DNA from: Methanocorpusculum sp.
GTDB taxonomy: Archaea; Halobacteriota; Methanomicrobia; Methanomicrobiales; Methanocorpusculaceae
Direction: 5' to 3'
NCBI GenBank assembly: GCA_017387505.1
Contig: JAFOFB010000015.1
Span: 325,067-389,066 of the forward strand
Length of the DNA stretch: 64,000 nt
Shown here: piece after piece, positions 25,440 to 35,236 of the stretch
Layout of the letters: every line of letters begins with the position of its first letter
Numbering within the stretch: the stretch's first letter is position 1
Made by a program: the position numbers and the translations under genes
Notes under the pieces: model-generated
Told to the model about the DNA's origin: nothing
The model's database searches: none
What the model saw: the letters and a program-made list of their open reading frames with translations, nothing else

Positions 25440-26861
25440 ATGGATAATCCGCGATACACTCCAACGGATGAGGAGATGAAATCTATCTCCTCTCTCCTTG
25501 CGGAACGCAGTATTCCAAAGCTTAACCAGGTAACTTTATCCTATATCGAAAAGGTTACCGACAAGAAATGGAATGATGAATCCGTTCTCGAAAAGATTCG
25601 CGCAGGAATTGCAGGACAGAAGGAGTCTTACTGGAAAGAAGGAGACAAAAAGTCTGTTGCCTACCGCGGCGCATACAGCGTCCTCTCTTACATGGCATAC
25701 CAGATGCCAGGTTATGTGCATGAAGTATCCGAGTTCTTCGCAGGCCTTTTGACATCAGGCCTTATTCGAAAGCACATCAAAGTGCTCGACGTCGGAGCAG
25801 GGCCTGGAACCGCAACCCTTGGTATTGCCCGTGTTTTGTCAGCAGTTCCTTCGATGAGTGCCGAGATTACAGCAGTCGAGCGTGCAGACACTCATCGCGA
25901 GGCATACTCGTTTGTTGTTCCGCGTATGCTTCAGTCGTTTGGCGGAAACACGAAAGCAAACAAGCCTCAGGCTTTAGATATAACCAAAGAGCTTCCGGAA
26001 GGCGAGTTTGACTTAATCATCTGCGGAAACATCATCAACGAACTGACATCTCTGGACCTCGAAGGCAAAGCAAATCTCCTGATTGAGCTTTCAAAGCACT
26101 TAACCCGTGACGGAAATCTGGTCGTACTCGAACCCGCCGATCTCGAGAACTCAACTGCACTTCGTAATATATCCCGCATCGCAAAGGAAAAAGGGCTTAC
26201 TATCTATGCTCCGTGTAATGACATACGCGGTGTCCCGTGCAAAGTCTCTCCATGCTGGACATTCAAGTCCTACGCAGACATCAAGCCGACACGTCTTATG
26301 TATGCATTAGGCGGAGAAAAGGAAAAGTACCGCTTTGTAAATACTGATGTGAAGTTCTCGTACGCGGTTTTCAGAATCGATGGACACAGAAAATGCGGAT
26401 ACCGCATTCCGGCTGATGCAAAGAGAGCTCGTCTTTCGCAGATTAAACGTCACGAAGGAAAACGTATCCACGTAACTGTTTCTGTGATGTCAAATGACAT
26501 TGGAGATATGAAAAACTACCTCTTCCTTGCCTGTGATGGTTCTGGAGCTGTCCCGTGCTACTTAGCTCTTCCGGCATTCCACAGAACGCCTGAACACGAA
26601 GCACTTCTCACTGCATCATACGGCTCTGTTGTTGCGGTCGATTCGGTTCTTGTCCGCTACAACCAGAAGCAGAAGGCATACAACCTGCTTATGGGACAGG
26701 AAAGTTTCTGCCGCATGATTGCCGGAACATCTACCGGAATCCCTGTACCTGACAAAGCAAAGGCGCTTAAAGAGAAGTACGGAACAGGCAGAAAAGGCGT
26801 CCACTACGCAGGCGAGAGAAAGAAGGGCGAAGCCTCTTCGAAGAAGAGAGTCAGAAAGTAA
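25440..26861 (+). CDS. Rsm22-family putative methyltransferase (ribosome assembly)
   Basis: 473 residues. Helical N-terminus, then the SAM-binding core with LDVGAGPGTATLGIARVL near residue 120 and LIICGNIINELT; the C-terminal part is OB-fold-like (HVTVSVMSNDIGDMKNYLFLACDGSG) with a basic tail. Rsm22 proteins work on the small ribosomal subunit in mitochondria and their archaeal counterparts are thought to do so too. The typical Cys cluster is only partly visible (PCNDIRGVPCKVSPC). It begins 6 bases after the ZPR1 gene. Confidence 0.8.
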   Translation: MDNPRYTPTDEEMKSISSLLAERSIPKLNQVTLSYIEKVTDKKWNDESVLEKIRAGIAGQKESYWKEGDKKSVAYRGAYSVLSYMAYQMPGYVHEVSEFFAGLLTSGLIRKHIKVLDVGAGPGTATLGIARVLSAVPSMSAEITAVERADTHREAYSFVVPRMLQSFGGNTKANKPQALDITKELPEGEFDLIICGNIINELTSLDLEGKANLLIELSKHLTRDGNLVVLEPADLENSTALRNISRIAKEKGLTIYAPCNDIRGVPCKVSPCWTFKSYADIKPTRLMYALGGEKEKYRFVNTDVKFSYAVFRIDGHRKCGYRIPADAKRARLSQIKRHEGKRIHVTVSVMSNDIGDMKNYLFLACDGSGAVPCYLALPAFHRTPEHEALLTASYGSVVAVDSVLVRYNQKQKAYNLLMGQESFCRMIAGTSTGIPVPDKAKALKEKYGTGRKGVHYAGERKKGEASSKKRVRK

Positions 26862-26909
26862 CTCCCCAACTGAAAACCCTTTTTTTGTTGCGGAACAAAT
26901 AGATACACT

Positions 26910-27413
26910 ATGTTACCCCGCAACGATTACAACTCGCAGATGGAGTATCTCTACCACAAATCCCTCATCTTAGAGTCTCCGTCCCAGATGGATCCTGTCC
27001 TTTACTTCTACTGGATGGACGCTGTAGCTCACCTTGACTACACCTTAGCAGCCCTCGCACACAGCGTTGACTCAATCAAATGCGCAATGACCGGAGAATA
27101 CCTCAGATACCGCGTCAACACCGCAAAAACCGGAGACTACGCACTCTTCCCGCAGTTCATGGTCTGGCTTCGCGACAACCACCAGGAAGCATTCGAAAAC
27201 ACCCCGATTCTCTGGCAGCTCGAGTACGATCCGGATGAAGATGCAGGATACGTTGGATTCCGCGTTGTTCTTGACCGCTCATCCAAACTACCGCTTCCGC
27301 CGCAGTTCTTCCAGGACATGACTGATGACCTGTTCAACCAGGGTCTTCTCCGCAGTCTCTATCCTGAAGGAAAACTCGGCAAACTGTTTGCAGAATTCAA
27401 AAAAGGACTCTAA
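26910..27413 (+). CDS. Hypothetical conserved-looking protein
   Basis: 167 residues, not recognised. The sequence is helical in the first half (PVLYFYWMDAVAHLDYTLAALAHSVDSIKCAMTGEYLRYR), with an alpha/beta second half (WQLEYDPDEDAGYVGFRVVLD). It has codon use like its neighbours and sits 3 bases before the M20 peptidase gene, so it is likely a native gene, not an accessory one. No motif suggests a reaction. Confidence 0.65.
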   Translation: MLPRNDYNSQMEYLYHKSLILESPSQMDPVLYFYWMDAVAHLDYTLAALAHSVDSIKCAMTGEYLRYRVNTAKTGDYALFPQFMVWLRDNHQEAFENTPILWQLEYDPDEDAGYVGFRVVLDRSSKLPLPPQFFQDMTDDLFNQGLLRSLYPEGKLGKLFAEFKKGL

Positions 27414-27416
27414 ATA

Positions 27417-28592
27417 ATGGACGTTGTAAAGCTCTGCTCGGAAATGGTCAAAATCAAAACGGAGAATCCTCCAGGAGATACCCGTGACTGTGCAGAGTTC
27501 GTTGGAGACTATCTGGAAAGTATTGGAATTCCAGTCTCCTACACCTACGGCCCAGACGGCAGAACAAATGTTTACTCCCGTGACCAGACAGGAGACCTCC
27601 TTCTCCTTGGTCACATAGATGTTGTGCCGGCCATCCCTGATGGATGGGATCATCCTCCGTACTCAGGCTTCGTTGATGAGACTTATGTCCATGGAAGAGG
27701 CTCTGCTGATATGAAAGGCGGCTGTGCGGCACTAATGTCTGCACTTTCCGCAGTACAGGACAAAGGGCTTGATGTTCCGGTCTCTGTTGCACTCGTCTGT
27801 GACGAAGAAGGCGGAGGAAGATACGGAACCCGTCAGCTCTTAGCAGAGAAGATTATCAAACCCTGCGACTGTTTAATCGCTGAACCAACACCTGCTCACG
27901 CCCCGTGCATCGGACAAAAAGGAGTTTTCCGCTTCACTGTAAACTTTACAGGAGATCCAGGTCACTCCTCGCTTTACCCGCAGTTTGGAACGAGTGCTAT
28001 CATGCAGGCGTCAGAGTTCCTCGCATGGGTATCTACGCTTCACGAAAGAGAATATCCGCTTTCGAATCAGATGGAAGAGGTAATCGCCCACTCCTGTTCA
28101 GTGGCTCAGGAGATTTACGGAGGCGACTTCTCGTCTGTTTTCCGCCGGATTGCATACAACCCCGGAATCATCGAGGGCGGAGAGCGCGAAAATATAGTTG
28201 CCCAGAGATGCAGTCTTGTAATGGATATGCGCCTTCCCTGGGGCGTTTCCCGCTCAGAAATCGAAAAGGAAATCTCGGAACACCTTCCAAAGACTGCGGC
28301 ATTCCGCATCAAAACAGCAGCCGATGCATCGATGACAGAGCCTGACTCGTTCCTTGTAAAAACTGTCTGCTCCTGCATCGGGGATGCATACGGCATCAAC
28401 TGCCGTCCGATGGCTCAGTGGGCAGCATCTGATGCCCGTGCCCTTCGTCTGGCTGGATTTAGGGCAGTTGAGTACGGCCCTGGAGAGTTAAAGACCATGC
28501 ATGCTGTAAATGAGCGTGTCAGAATTGATCAGCTGAATACTGCGGCAGGAATTTACACTGCTGTTATGGAAAAATATGGAGAGAGAAAATGA
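27417..28592 (+). CDS. M20-family metallopeptidase (DapE/ArgE/CPG2-like)
   Basis: 391 residues. Metal ligands are seen in LLGHIDVVPAIPDGWDHPP, the Asp of GRGSADMKGG, the catalytic/metal pair CDEEGGG, and a later His in MHAVNERVRIDQL. A central dimerisation domain (FTGDPGHSSLYPQ...) is present. It probably hydrolyses N-acyl amino acids or a dipeptide; DapE, ArgE and carboxypeptidase activities cannot be separated by sequence here. Its stop overlaps the next start by 4 bases. Confidence 0.88.
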   Translation: MDVVKLCSEMVKIKTENPPGDTRDCAEFVGDYLESIGIPVSYTYGPDGRTNVYSRDQTGDLLLLGHIDVVPAIPDGWDHPPYSGFVDETYVHGRGSADMKGGCAALMSALSAVQDKGLDVPVSVALVCDEEGGGRYGTRQLLAEKIIKPCDCLIAEPTPAHAPCIGQKGVFRFTVNFTGDPGHSSLYPQFGTSAIMQASEFLAWVSTLHEREYPLSNQMEEVIAHSCSVAQEIYGGDFSSVFRRIAYNPGIIEGGERENIVAQRCSLVMDMRLPWGVSRSEIEKEISEHLPKTAAFRIKTAADASMTEPDSFLVKTVCSCIGDAYGINCRPMAQWAASDARALRLAGFRAVEYGPGELKTMHAVNERVRIDQLNTAAGIYTAVMEKYGERK

Positions 28593-29578
28593 ACAGACCA
28601 ATTAAGCCGCTTGCTTCCTGGAAAGGTCAGGACAGATTCTTCGGAGAGGTAAAATCAACTTTAACGGCGATTTTCTTATCCGGAGGATGTTCCTGGAACA
28701 GATGCCGTATGTGCGGATACAAAAACGACCGTGACTGCAGTGAGAAGCCTGAACTTATAGAGCACATGAAGGCCCAGGTCTCATGGCTTGGTGAGAACTT
28801 CAAGTCAGACGAGTATGAGCTTGGCAAGATTTTCACGTCCGGCAGTGTATTTGATCCAAATGAGGTGCCGCTTGAGGTGCTTGATACATTCGGTACTTTC
28901 TTTGCTGGAAAGCCGCTTGTTGCAGAGTCCCGCTGTGAGTATGTGACAGAAGAGGCTTTAGAGCGCCTTCTTTCAACATTAGATAGCGGTCAGGAGCATC
29001 CGTTAACTGTCGCTATCGGCCTCGAGACCACAAATGATGCTATCAGGGAAAAGTCGATTGATAAGGGTAATACATTCGAGGACTTTAAGCGTGCGGCAGA
29101 TATCGCACACAAGGCAGGGGTATCAATTAAGGCATATCTGATGATGAAGCCGCTTTTCTTAACAGAACGCGAGGCTATGGAGGATATGCAGAAGTCAATT
29201 GCGGAGGTCACACCATACGCAGATATGATTTCCATGAATCTTTGTACTGTGCAGGGTAAGACCGAGCTTGAGCAGTACTGGCAGAGAGGTTCATTCAGAC
29301 CTCCGTATCTGTGGTCTGCTGTGAAGGTTCTCCTGGATTCTGATGTGTTTGTGTCCTGCGATCCTGTTGGAGGAGGTTTCAAACGCGGTCCGCACAACGG
29401 AGATAAGCAGGTAGAAGGTTGTCTCGATAAGGAGATTGTCTCCGCAATTAATGAGTATTCTCTATCCGGGGACAAGTCGGTTCTTCAGGCTGTCTGGGAT
29501 GCAGGGGCAGACTGCCGTGAGGAATGGGAGTTCGTTCTAGAGAACGAGACTTCCTGGAATATGCCTCTTACTAAGTAA
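28589..29578 (+). CDS. Radical SAM archaeosine synthase subunit (RaSEA-like)
   Basis: 329 residues. The cluster-binding motif is CX4CX2C (C34, C39, C42 in GGCSWNRCRMCGY), as in the Elp3-like and archaeosine enzymes, followed by a TIM-type core (GKIFTSGSVFDP, VAESRCEYVT, VAIGLETTND, IKAYLMMKPLF). RaSEA works with ArcS to turn preQ0-lysine adduct into archaeosine at tRNA position 15. The overlap with the peptidase gene makes it part of the SepF/ZPR1/Rsm22 transcript or a sub-operon. Confidence 0.88.
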   Translation: MNRPIKPLASWKGQDRFFGEVKSTLTAIFLSGGCSWNRCRMCGYKNDRDCSEKPELIEHMKAQVSWLGENFKSDEYELGKIFTSGSVFDPNEVPLEVLDTFGTFFAGKPLVAESRCEYVTEEALERLLSTLDSGQEHPLTVAIGLETTNDAIREKSIDKGNTFEDFKRAADIAHKAGVSIKAYLMMKPLFLTEREAMEDMQKSIAEVTPYADMISMNLCTVQGKTELEQYWQRGSFRPPYLWSAVKVLLDSDVFVSCDPVGGGFKRGPHNGDKQVEGCLDKEIVSAINEYSLSGDKSVLQAVWDAGADCREEWEFVLENETSWNMPLTK

Positions 29579-29591
29579 AGGTTTATTCTTC

Positions 29592-29600
29592 TTTTTTTTT
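29592..29600 (+). terminator. T-tract after the radical SAM gene
   Basis: Nine T residues 14 bases after the stop codon: the U-rich signal typical of archaeal termination. No stem precedes it. Confidence 0.4.
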
Positions 29601-29745
29601 GATGTACGTGTGTACTTTTCACTGAACTCGATTCGGTTCTATCCGCGGTCTGATTTGTTTTGTGAGTTGTTAGTTTCTGATAAATAAATCCAAGGCTTCA
29701 GAGGGTTCAGTCCATTTCAAAATAAGACAAAACACCTTTTATTTG

Positions 29746-29775
29746 GTAAAAAAAAGGTTCTGAGTATTCTCAGAA
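29746..29775 (-). terminator. Hairpin-plus-T-run terminator of the metG/endA/trpS/pheST run
   Basis: On the minus strand TTCTGAG and CTCAGAA (29769-29775 and 29758-29764) form a 7-bp perfect stem with a 4-base loop, followed after CC by a run of nine T. It starts one base past the pheT stop codon. This looks like a bacterial-style intrinsic terminator, less usual in archaea. Confidence 0.6.
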
Positions 29776-29776
29776 T

Positions 29777-31402
29777 TTATTCAGCATCCACGAATCCGCG
29801 GAGGTCAAGCTCGAATGCACAGGTTGGCTGTTCTAATCCGAATGCGGTAAGTACAACCGGGCTGATCTCTCCAAAGACACCAATCTGCTTGCCGCAGCAG
29901 AACACAGCGCCGCATCTTCCGGGGATAAATGCCGGGTCGTCTCCTTCCTTTACCTCGTACGGGATGGATATCATCTGGCAGAAGCTGTCGACAACTGCAT
30001 AAACCTCTGAGAAGTCAGCGCCTGCATGAATGGATGCTGCTGCCATCTTCGGATAGGTCTCCATGTCTTCTACAACATCACCGCATGCGAAGATCTTCTG
30101 CGGAAGTTCGCGGGAACGGTTGATAGATAAGGACTCCATAAGCATCGGCAGAATATCGGTTCTGATGATGGTCTGGTCCTCACTGATTGGATGAAGAACG
30201 TGGAGTGCTTTCTTGTTCTCCTCGCGGTTCATCATTGCGTAGGAGACGGTCTCGCTGGTTAAAGTGAACGGAGTGTTCTCGATGAACTGTAAGCCGACCA
30301 TAACATTTCTGACTGTCGAATACAGTTTCTGAACCGGGTGCGGCTTTCCAACAGTGAAGCTTGGCGGAAGGGTTGCCGGGATTTTATCGTATCCGTATGC
30401 GATTGCAACATCTTCATAGATATCACAGTCGTGCATAATGTCGGAACGGTAACACGGAACAAACACGCGGACTGCATCCTCATCGATGACTTCGCATCCA
30501 AAGCGCATCTTCTCTAAAAGCTCAGCCATCATTGGTGCTGTCAGCTCAAAGATACCGGTAAGCTTACGGCATGCATCAACGGATACAACACGCTCTGTTG
30601 GTGCAAGGCTTGGCATAACAACACCGTCCACTTCAACGGTCTCAACATCAGCACCCATCTCAACAAATGCGGTACAGAGAATATTTACAGCGACCATGAC
30701 TGCTCTCGGCTCAATTCCTGTAACATCGAGTAAGATGTTGTGAGTGTCTTCTGTTACACGGGTGAGTTCACCGTTGATGATTGGCGGGAAGGAACAGACA
30801 TTTCCTTTTGCATCAGAGATTAACGGATAGAGCGGGAAGTCGCGGACAATCTTTGCGTATGCCTTTCCCTTCGGGTGCTCATCTAAAATCTGCTCCATAG
30901 ACATTGGAACATCATAGTCGAGCGGGACGAACTCTAATGACTTCTCTGCTGCCTTGTAGTAGAACGGACCTTCAATCTTGTCGAGATCGTGGATGCCGAT
31001 AGCTACCTTCTTTCTTCCGCGTCCGACTGCCCAGTGGAGAGATTCCTGAAGTCCCATGATGGACTCAATCATTGCATTGTCCATGTGGACGTTGCGGATA
31101 ACAGCAGATCCTAAGTACGGGCGGATGTCCTTTAAGTTCTCGTCAACGGTGAAAGTGATGCCTGATGGTTTTACAGAGTACTTAGGAAGTCCTGTTTCAA
31201 CGCCTAAGTATCCGCGAAGTGCGCGGGCAGTACCCTCAGCACTGTATAAGTCTGGTCGGTTTGGGAAGTACTGGACGTCTGTCTGTTCTTCTTCCTCGCG
31301 CTCGACTTCGGATCCCATCATCGGAAGGTTATCGCGGATGGTCTGGATGTCGACTCTGGTGAGTCTGGTTAAATATTCATTATTGAGTTTTACAATCGGC
31401 AT
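29777..31402 (-). CDS. pheT: Phenylalanine--tRNA ligase beta subunit
   Basis: 541 residues, archaeal length. The N-terminal MPIVKLNNEYLTRL, the B3/B4 editing region (VTGIEPRAVMVAVNIL), B5 and the C-terminal class II-like domain (SDIMHDCDIYEDVAIAYGYDKIP, CGDVVEDMETYPKMA, FGEISPVVLTAFGL) are recognisable. It pairs with the PheS subunit encoded 2 bases upstream to form the (alpha-beta)2 enzyme. Confidence 0.95.
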   Translation of the reverse strand: MPIVKLNNEYLTRLTRVDIQTIRDNLPMMGSEVEREEEEQTDVQYFPNRPDLYSAEGTARALRGYLGVETGLPKYSVKPSGITFTVDENLKDIRPYLGSAVIRNVHMDNAMIESIMGLQESLHWAVGRGRKKVAIGIHDLDKIEGPFYYKAAEKSLEFVPLDYDVPMSMEQILDEHPKGKAYAKIVRDFPLYPLISDAKGNVCSFPPIINGELTRVTEDTHNILLDVTGIEPRAVMVAVNILCTAFVEMGADVETVEVDGVVMPSLAPTERVVSVDACRKLTGIFELTAPMMAELLEKMRFGCEVIDEDAVRVFVPCYRSDIMHDCDIYEDVAIAYGYDKIPATLPPSFTVGKPHPVQKLYSTVRNVMVGLQFIENTPFTLTSETVSYAMMNREENKKALHVLHPISEDQTIIRTDILPMLMESLSINRSRELPQKIFACGDVVEDMETYPKMAAASIHAGADFSEVYAVVDSFCQMISIPYEVKEGDDPAFIPGRCGAVFCCGKQIGVFGEISPVVLTAFGLEQPTCAFELDLRGFVDAE

Positions 31403-31404
31403 AA

Positions 31405-32835
31405 TTACACTCTCCGTGCCGGGCTGTTTCTAATCCAGTCAATGTCACTCTTGTAAAGCTGACGAAGGTCCTTGAGACCCATTCTAAGCATGGATACACG
31501 TGAAACTCCAAGTCCCCATGCAAGAACCGGGCACTTGATTCCCCATGGCTCGGTAACTTCTTTTCTAAAGATACCTGCTCCTCCAAGTTCAACCCATCCA
31601 AGTCCGTCAACCCATACTTCAGGCTCGACAGACGGCTCAGTGTACGGGAAGTATCCCGGACGGAAACGGACCTCTTCGAATCCCATTCTTCCAAAGAACT
31701 CTTTGAAGAATCCAAGGAGGTGACCAAAGGTTAAGCCTTCATCCATGACAATTCCTTCGAGCTGTTCGAACTCAGGAAGGTGGGTCGGGTCAATAGTCTC
31801 GCGGCGGTAAACACGGGAGATGGAGAATGCCTTAAGCGGCGGGTTCGGGTTCTTTGCGAGGTGCTGAATAGATAATGAGGTGGAGTGGGTACGAAGCACG
31901 CACTTCTTGGAAATCTCAGGGTTCCAGTCTCCTCCCCATCCGGTAGAACCGGTATTTCCGCCGTTCATGTGGATGTCGCGGACCTGCTCCCAGCCTTCCG
32001 GAAGCGGAAGTTCTTCTCTTAAGTGGAAGGTGTCCTGCATTTCACGTGCCGGGTGGTCCTGCGGCTGGTAGAGTGCATCAAAGTTCCAGAATGCGTTCTG
32101 TACAATAGAGCCGTGGAATTCGGTGAATCCCATCTCGAAGAGGAGGTCACGGATTTCATCTAAAATCTGCTGGTTCGGGTGGAAACGTCCTCCGTAGATT
32201 CTCTTCGGAAGCTTGTCAACGCTGTATCTGCGAAGTGGTAAGTTCTTCCATTCGCCGGATAAAATCTGATCGCGGGTTAAAGTTCCAACCTCTTCTCTAA
32301 GGTCAAGACCAGCATCTGCGAGGGCTTTTCCTTCCGGAGTGATTTTGATGTTCCAGGAAACAGCCTCTTCGATTACAGCAAGACCGCGTTTTACTAAGTC
32401 TGCGGTGCCTGCAGCGTCTGCAGAAAGCTCTTTGAGTGCTTTTTCATCATCTCCGATTACATCTGCGACTTCGTGGTTTACAGAGACCATTCCCTTATCC
32501 ATTACAATCCAGTTCTTCTTACGAAGCCATCCGATTGCAATTCTGGAAAGCGGGTGAGCAGTTAATTCCTTCATCGGGATAGTGCCTTCGATGGTGTTTA
32601 AGACCTGTCTTTCCGGAAGGCCTTCTGCGGCATACTTTTCTCCCTCTTCGGTGAGTTTTGCTGTCTTTTCGACCTGCTTTTCCACGACTACAAGTCCGCG
32701 GTCTGCGCATAAGTGAGACCACTGGACGGCAGATTCTGCCGGGGATTCCAGAAGTTCTGCAAGTTCTGCGTCAGTGCAGGAGGTTTTTCCTGCAAGGGTT
32801 GCGAGAACACGTTTTTCGTTTACTGTTAAATCCAT
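31405..32835 (-). CDS. pheS: Phenylalanine--tRNA ligase alpha subunit
   Basis: 476 residues. N-terminal winged-helix repeats typical of archaeal PheS (KRVLATLAGKTSCTDAELAEL) lead to the class II core: motif 1 MGFTEFHGSIVQNAFWNFDALYQPQDHP, motif 2 FSISRVYRRETIDPTH, motif 3 LAWGLGVSRVSML. The catalytic subunit; 3 bases after trpS, 2 bases before pheT. Confidence 0.96.
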   Translation of the reverse strand: MDLTVNEKRVLATLAGKTSCTDAELAELLESPAESAVQWSHLCADRGLVVVEKQVEKTAKLTEEGEKYAAEGLPERQVLNTIEGTIPMKELTAHPLSRIAIGWLRKKNWIVMDKGMVSVNHEVADVIGDDEKALKELSADAAGTADLVKRGLAVIEEAVSWNIKITPEGKALADAGLDLREEVGTLTRDQILSGEWKNLPLRRYSVDKLPKRIYGGRFHPNQQILDEIRDLLFEMGFTEFHGSIVQNAFWNFDALYQPQDHPAREMQDTFHLREELPLPEGWEQVRDIHMNGGNTGSTGWGGDWNPEISKKCVLRTHSTSLSIQHLAKNPNPPLKAFSISRVYRRETIDPTHLPEFEQLEGIVMDEGLTFGHLLGFFKEFFGRMGFEEVRFRPGYFPYTEPSVEPEVWVDGLGWVELGGAGIFRKEVTEPWGIKCPVLAWGLGVSRVSMLRMGLKDLRQLYKSDIDWIRNSPARRV

Positions 32836-32838
32836 TGT

Positions 32839-34095
32839 TTACCACTCGATCATATGGGCTGTTTCGTCACGCTTTTCTTTGAACTCAGAAAGGAAGGCAC
32901 GGACACGCTCTAAGGTTTCCTTCTTACAGGTTCCGCACATAAGTTCTCCTGCTTTACATGCTTCGCACATGTTCTTGAGCTCTTTGTCATCCTCCATCAT
33001 ATGGAATTTATTGAGCTGGAAGATGGAACATTTCTCAGGCTCACCGCCAAGTGTTTTCTGCTCTTCTAAGGTCTGGCGTCCGCCGGTGACTGCACTCATA
33101 ATCTTCTTCTTGACATCCTTTTCTGCATCATCAAACCAGACTAAGCTGTCAGGAACAGATGAGGACATCTTTCCTCCCTGCAGTCCCATGAGGAAGCTGT
33201 GGTAGGTAGAAGACGGAAGCATAAAGCCGAATCCGCCAAACTCCTGCTCGATTCTGCGGATAACGGTCTCGACTTCATCGACGGTGAATCCTGCAGGCAA
33301 GTCAATGTGTCCTTCATATTTCTTGGAGCCTTTGAATGCTTTTGCAACTGCGGTGATGGCTTCTGGGGAAGCATTCTTTGCGCGGATGCTGATGTGGGTC
33401 TTTCTGTCCTCGACATAGAACATGCGAAGAGAGTTTGTGACATCACGGGTTAAGCGGATGTGCGGGTCCTGGTCAATTCCAACAGGTACAACTGTCGGTG
33501 CAATTCCTGCTGTAAGCTGCGGGTAGAGGATATCTGCAACCTGGGTGGAAACACTCATTGCATGGGCGAGTTCGGTGTCTGCTCCGAATCCGTAGATGGC
33601 AGAGAGGTTTGAGAAGTTGATTTTGCATGCAGCTTCAAAGGATAAGTCTTTGAGAGCATTGTTTCTTCTCTGGGAGTAGATTTCGCCTTTGAATCCTAAG
33701 GCATAGAGGCAGTTCATGTATTCGCGTGCGTATTCGTCACACTTTTCCCAGGAAAGTCCGCGAACTGCGTGTGCTTCACGGTCTGCCATGGAGATAAAGC
33801 CCTGTCCGCCCTGCTGAATGTGCCAGACAACTTCTTTCATGACCATTAAGTGTCCGAAGTGTGGGTGTCCTGACGGCATGAATCCGGTTAAGACGTGGAA
33901 GGGTTTTTTGTTGACGATAGCGTCAGAGATTGCATCATATCCGCGGTGTCCCTGGATGATGTTTCTGCGCATGAATGCCGGAAGGTCGCCTAGGCGTTCC
34001 TTCTGCGGTTCAAAGGGGTCAATGCCGAAGTCCTCGAAGAGTCTGTTCATGTTGACCTTCGGGGTGCTTGACCATGGATTTATTTGTTCTGCCAT
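32839..34095 (-). CDS. trpS: Tryptophan--tRNA ligase
   Basis: 418 residues, class I synthetase of the archaeal/eukaryotic type. HIGH equivalent PSGHPHFGHLMV, KMSSS equivalent GGKMSSSVPDSL, and a C-terminal cysteine cluster (NMCEACKAGELMCGTCKKE) that suggests metal binding. It follows endA by 14 bases and precedes pheS by 3. Confidence 0.95.
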   Translation of the reverse strand: MAEQINPWSSTPKVNMNRLFEDFGIDPFEPQKERLGDLPAFMRRNIIQGHRGYDAISDAIVNKKPFHVLTGFMPSGHPHFGHLMVMKEVVWHIQQGGQGFISMADREAHAVRGLSWEKCDEYAREYMNCLYALGFKGEIYSQRRNNALKDLSFEAACKINFSNLSAIYGFGADTELAHAMSVSTQVADILYPQLTAGIAPTVVPVGIDQDPHIRLTRDVTNSLRMFYVEDRKTHISIRAKNASPEAITAVAKAFKGSKKYEGHIDLPAGFTVDEVETVIRRIEQEFGGFGFMLPSSTYHSFLMGLQGGKMSSSVPDSLVWFDDAEKDVKKKIMSAVTGGRQTLEEQKTLGGEPEKCSIFQLNKFHMMEDDKELKNMCEACKAGELMCGTCKKETLERVRAFLSEFKEKRDETAHMIEW

Positions 34096-34109
34096 AGTGT
34101 TTCCTAATA

Positions 34110-35120
34110 TTACATTTTGAGTCGTGCAAATTCGATTGCGGTGATTTCTTCGCCTGAAAGGGATGCAAAGAGCATCTTCTTTCTGACGCTGTGGGCAAGG
34201 CGTACGGAGCGGGAGATTTCGCTCATTGAAAGCTTTGTTCCAGCAGGTACTGCGTGTGCGAGCATTTCGGAGTGTGCTCCTTTTGCTGTGTAGACACGGA
34301 AGTGGTGTCCGTACTTGTATCCTGACCTTGGGTATACGCCTAAGTTCTTGAACCAGCGGTAAAGGGTGAGTTTTTCATTAAACTCCGAGTCGCCTTCGCG
34401 GGCTAAAGCGATGTACTCTTCAGCGGACATGCCGTTGTCAAGAGTGAGCTTGCCGTTTTCCAGAAGCCAGGCTGTTTCAAGCGGGGCGAGGAAGAGGCGG
34501 GTTGCATCCATCATTGTGCCGAACCAGTTTTCCATTAAGCAGGCTGTTTCACCCTCTCCGGTTTCTGTGACATAGGCAGGGATTCCTGCAAGTTTTGCAG
34601 TAAATCCTCTGCGAAGTTCTTCAGATTCGCGGACTTCCTGATGGGTGAGCCTTACTTCGTAGTAGGTCAGTTCGTGCTCGTCGTCTAAGACTGCGATAAC
34701 AAAGAGTTTTCGCATGTTGGCGGCGGCTTTTGCGTCAGCGATTACGTTTGCGAAATCAATTACGTCCCGTTCGGATAATACACTCATTAGGTAGCGTGAG
34801 TTTCCTTTGCCCGGGCGCTGACCGCGCGGGAAGATTCTAAAGTCCTGGGGGCCTGTTGTTATGACATATCCTCTCTCTCTTATGTCACGGTAAACGATGA
34901 AGTTTCTAAGAAATCCTGGGGTTTTCGCGCACTCGGAAAGGAGTTTGTCGAAGGTGTATCCTGGGATTTCGAGTTTACCGCGGGCTATTAAGTAGAGGGC
35001 TTCTTTTGTGTCTAAACGAAGCGTTCCGTCCTTTTCTTTGCGTCCGTATCCATTCTGCTCATATAGAGAGATGGCTTCTTTTGGAGCGTAACAATACTTC
35101 CCGTCGAATTTTGCTTTCAC
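34110..35120 (-). CDS. endA: tRNA-splicing endonuclease, fused tandem-subunit type
   Basis: 336 residues, about double the single-subunit length, so this is the alpha2-type enzyme with an N-terminal pseudo-catalytic and C-terminal catalytic unit. Active residues visible: Tyr in RSGYKYGHHFRVY, the following His in GAHSEMLAHAV, and Lys in VRKKMLFA. It cuts introns from pre-tRNA at bulge-helix-bulge sites; none of the four tRNA genes here has an intron. Located between metG and trpS in one run. Confidence 0.92.
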   Translation of the reverse strand: MKAKFDGKYCYAPKEAISLYEQNGYGRKEKDGTLRLDTKEALYLIARGKLEIPGYTFDKLLSECAKTPGFLRNFIVYRDIRERGYVITTGPQDFRIFPRGQRPGKGNSRYLMSVLSERDVIDFANVIADAKAAANMRKLFVIAVLDDEHELTYYEVRLTHQEVRESEELRRGFTAKLAGIPAYVTETGEGETACLMENWFGTMMDATRLFLAPLETAWLLENGKLTLDNGMSAEEYIALAREGDSEFNEKLTLYRWFKNLGVYPRSGYKYGHHFRVYTAKGAHSEMLAHAVPAGTKLSMSEISRSVRLAHSVRKKMLFASLSGEEITAIEFARLKM

Positions 35121-35236
35121 GCGGGGTATATATTTGTCATTTATGGAACATAAACACGGCGCTTCTTAGTGGGTGTGCAGGTGTGTTCCGGGTGATAAAG
35201 AGAGCGTATTAACCCTGATGTAAAAAAAGAAAAATA

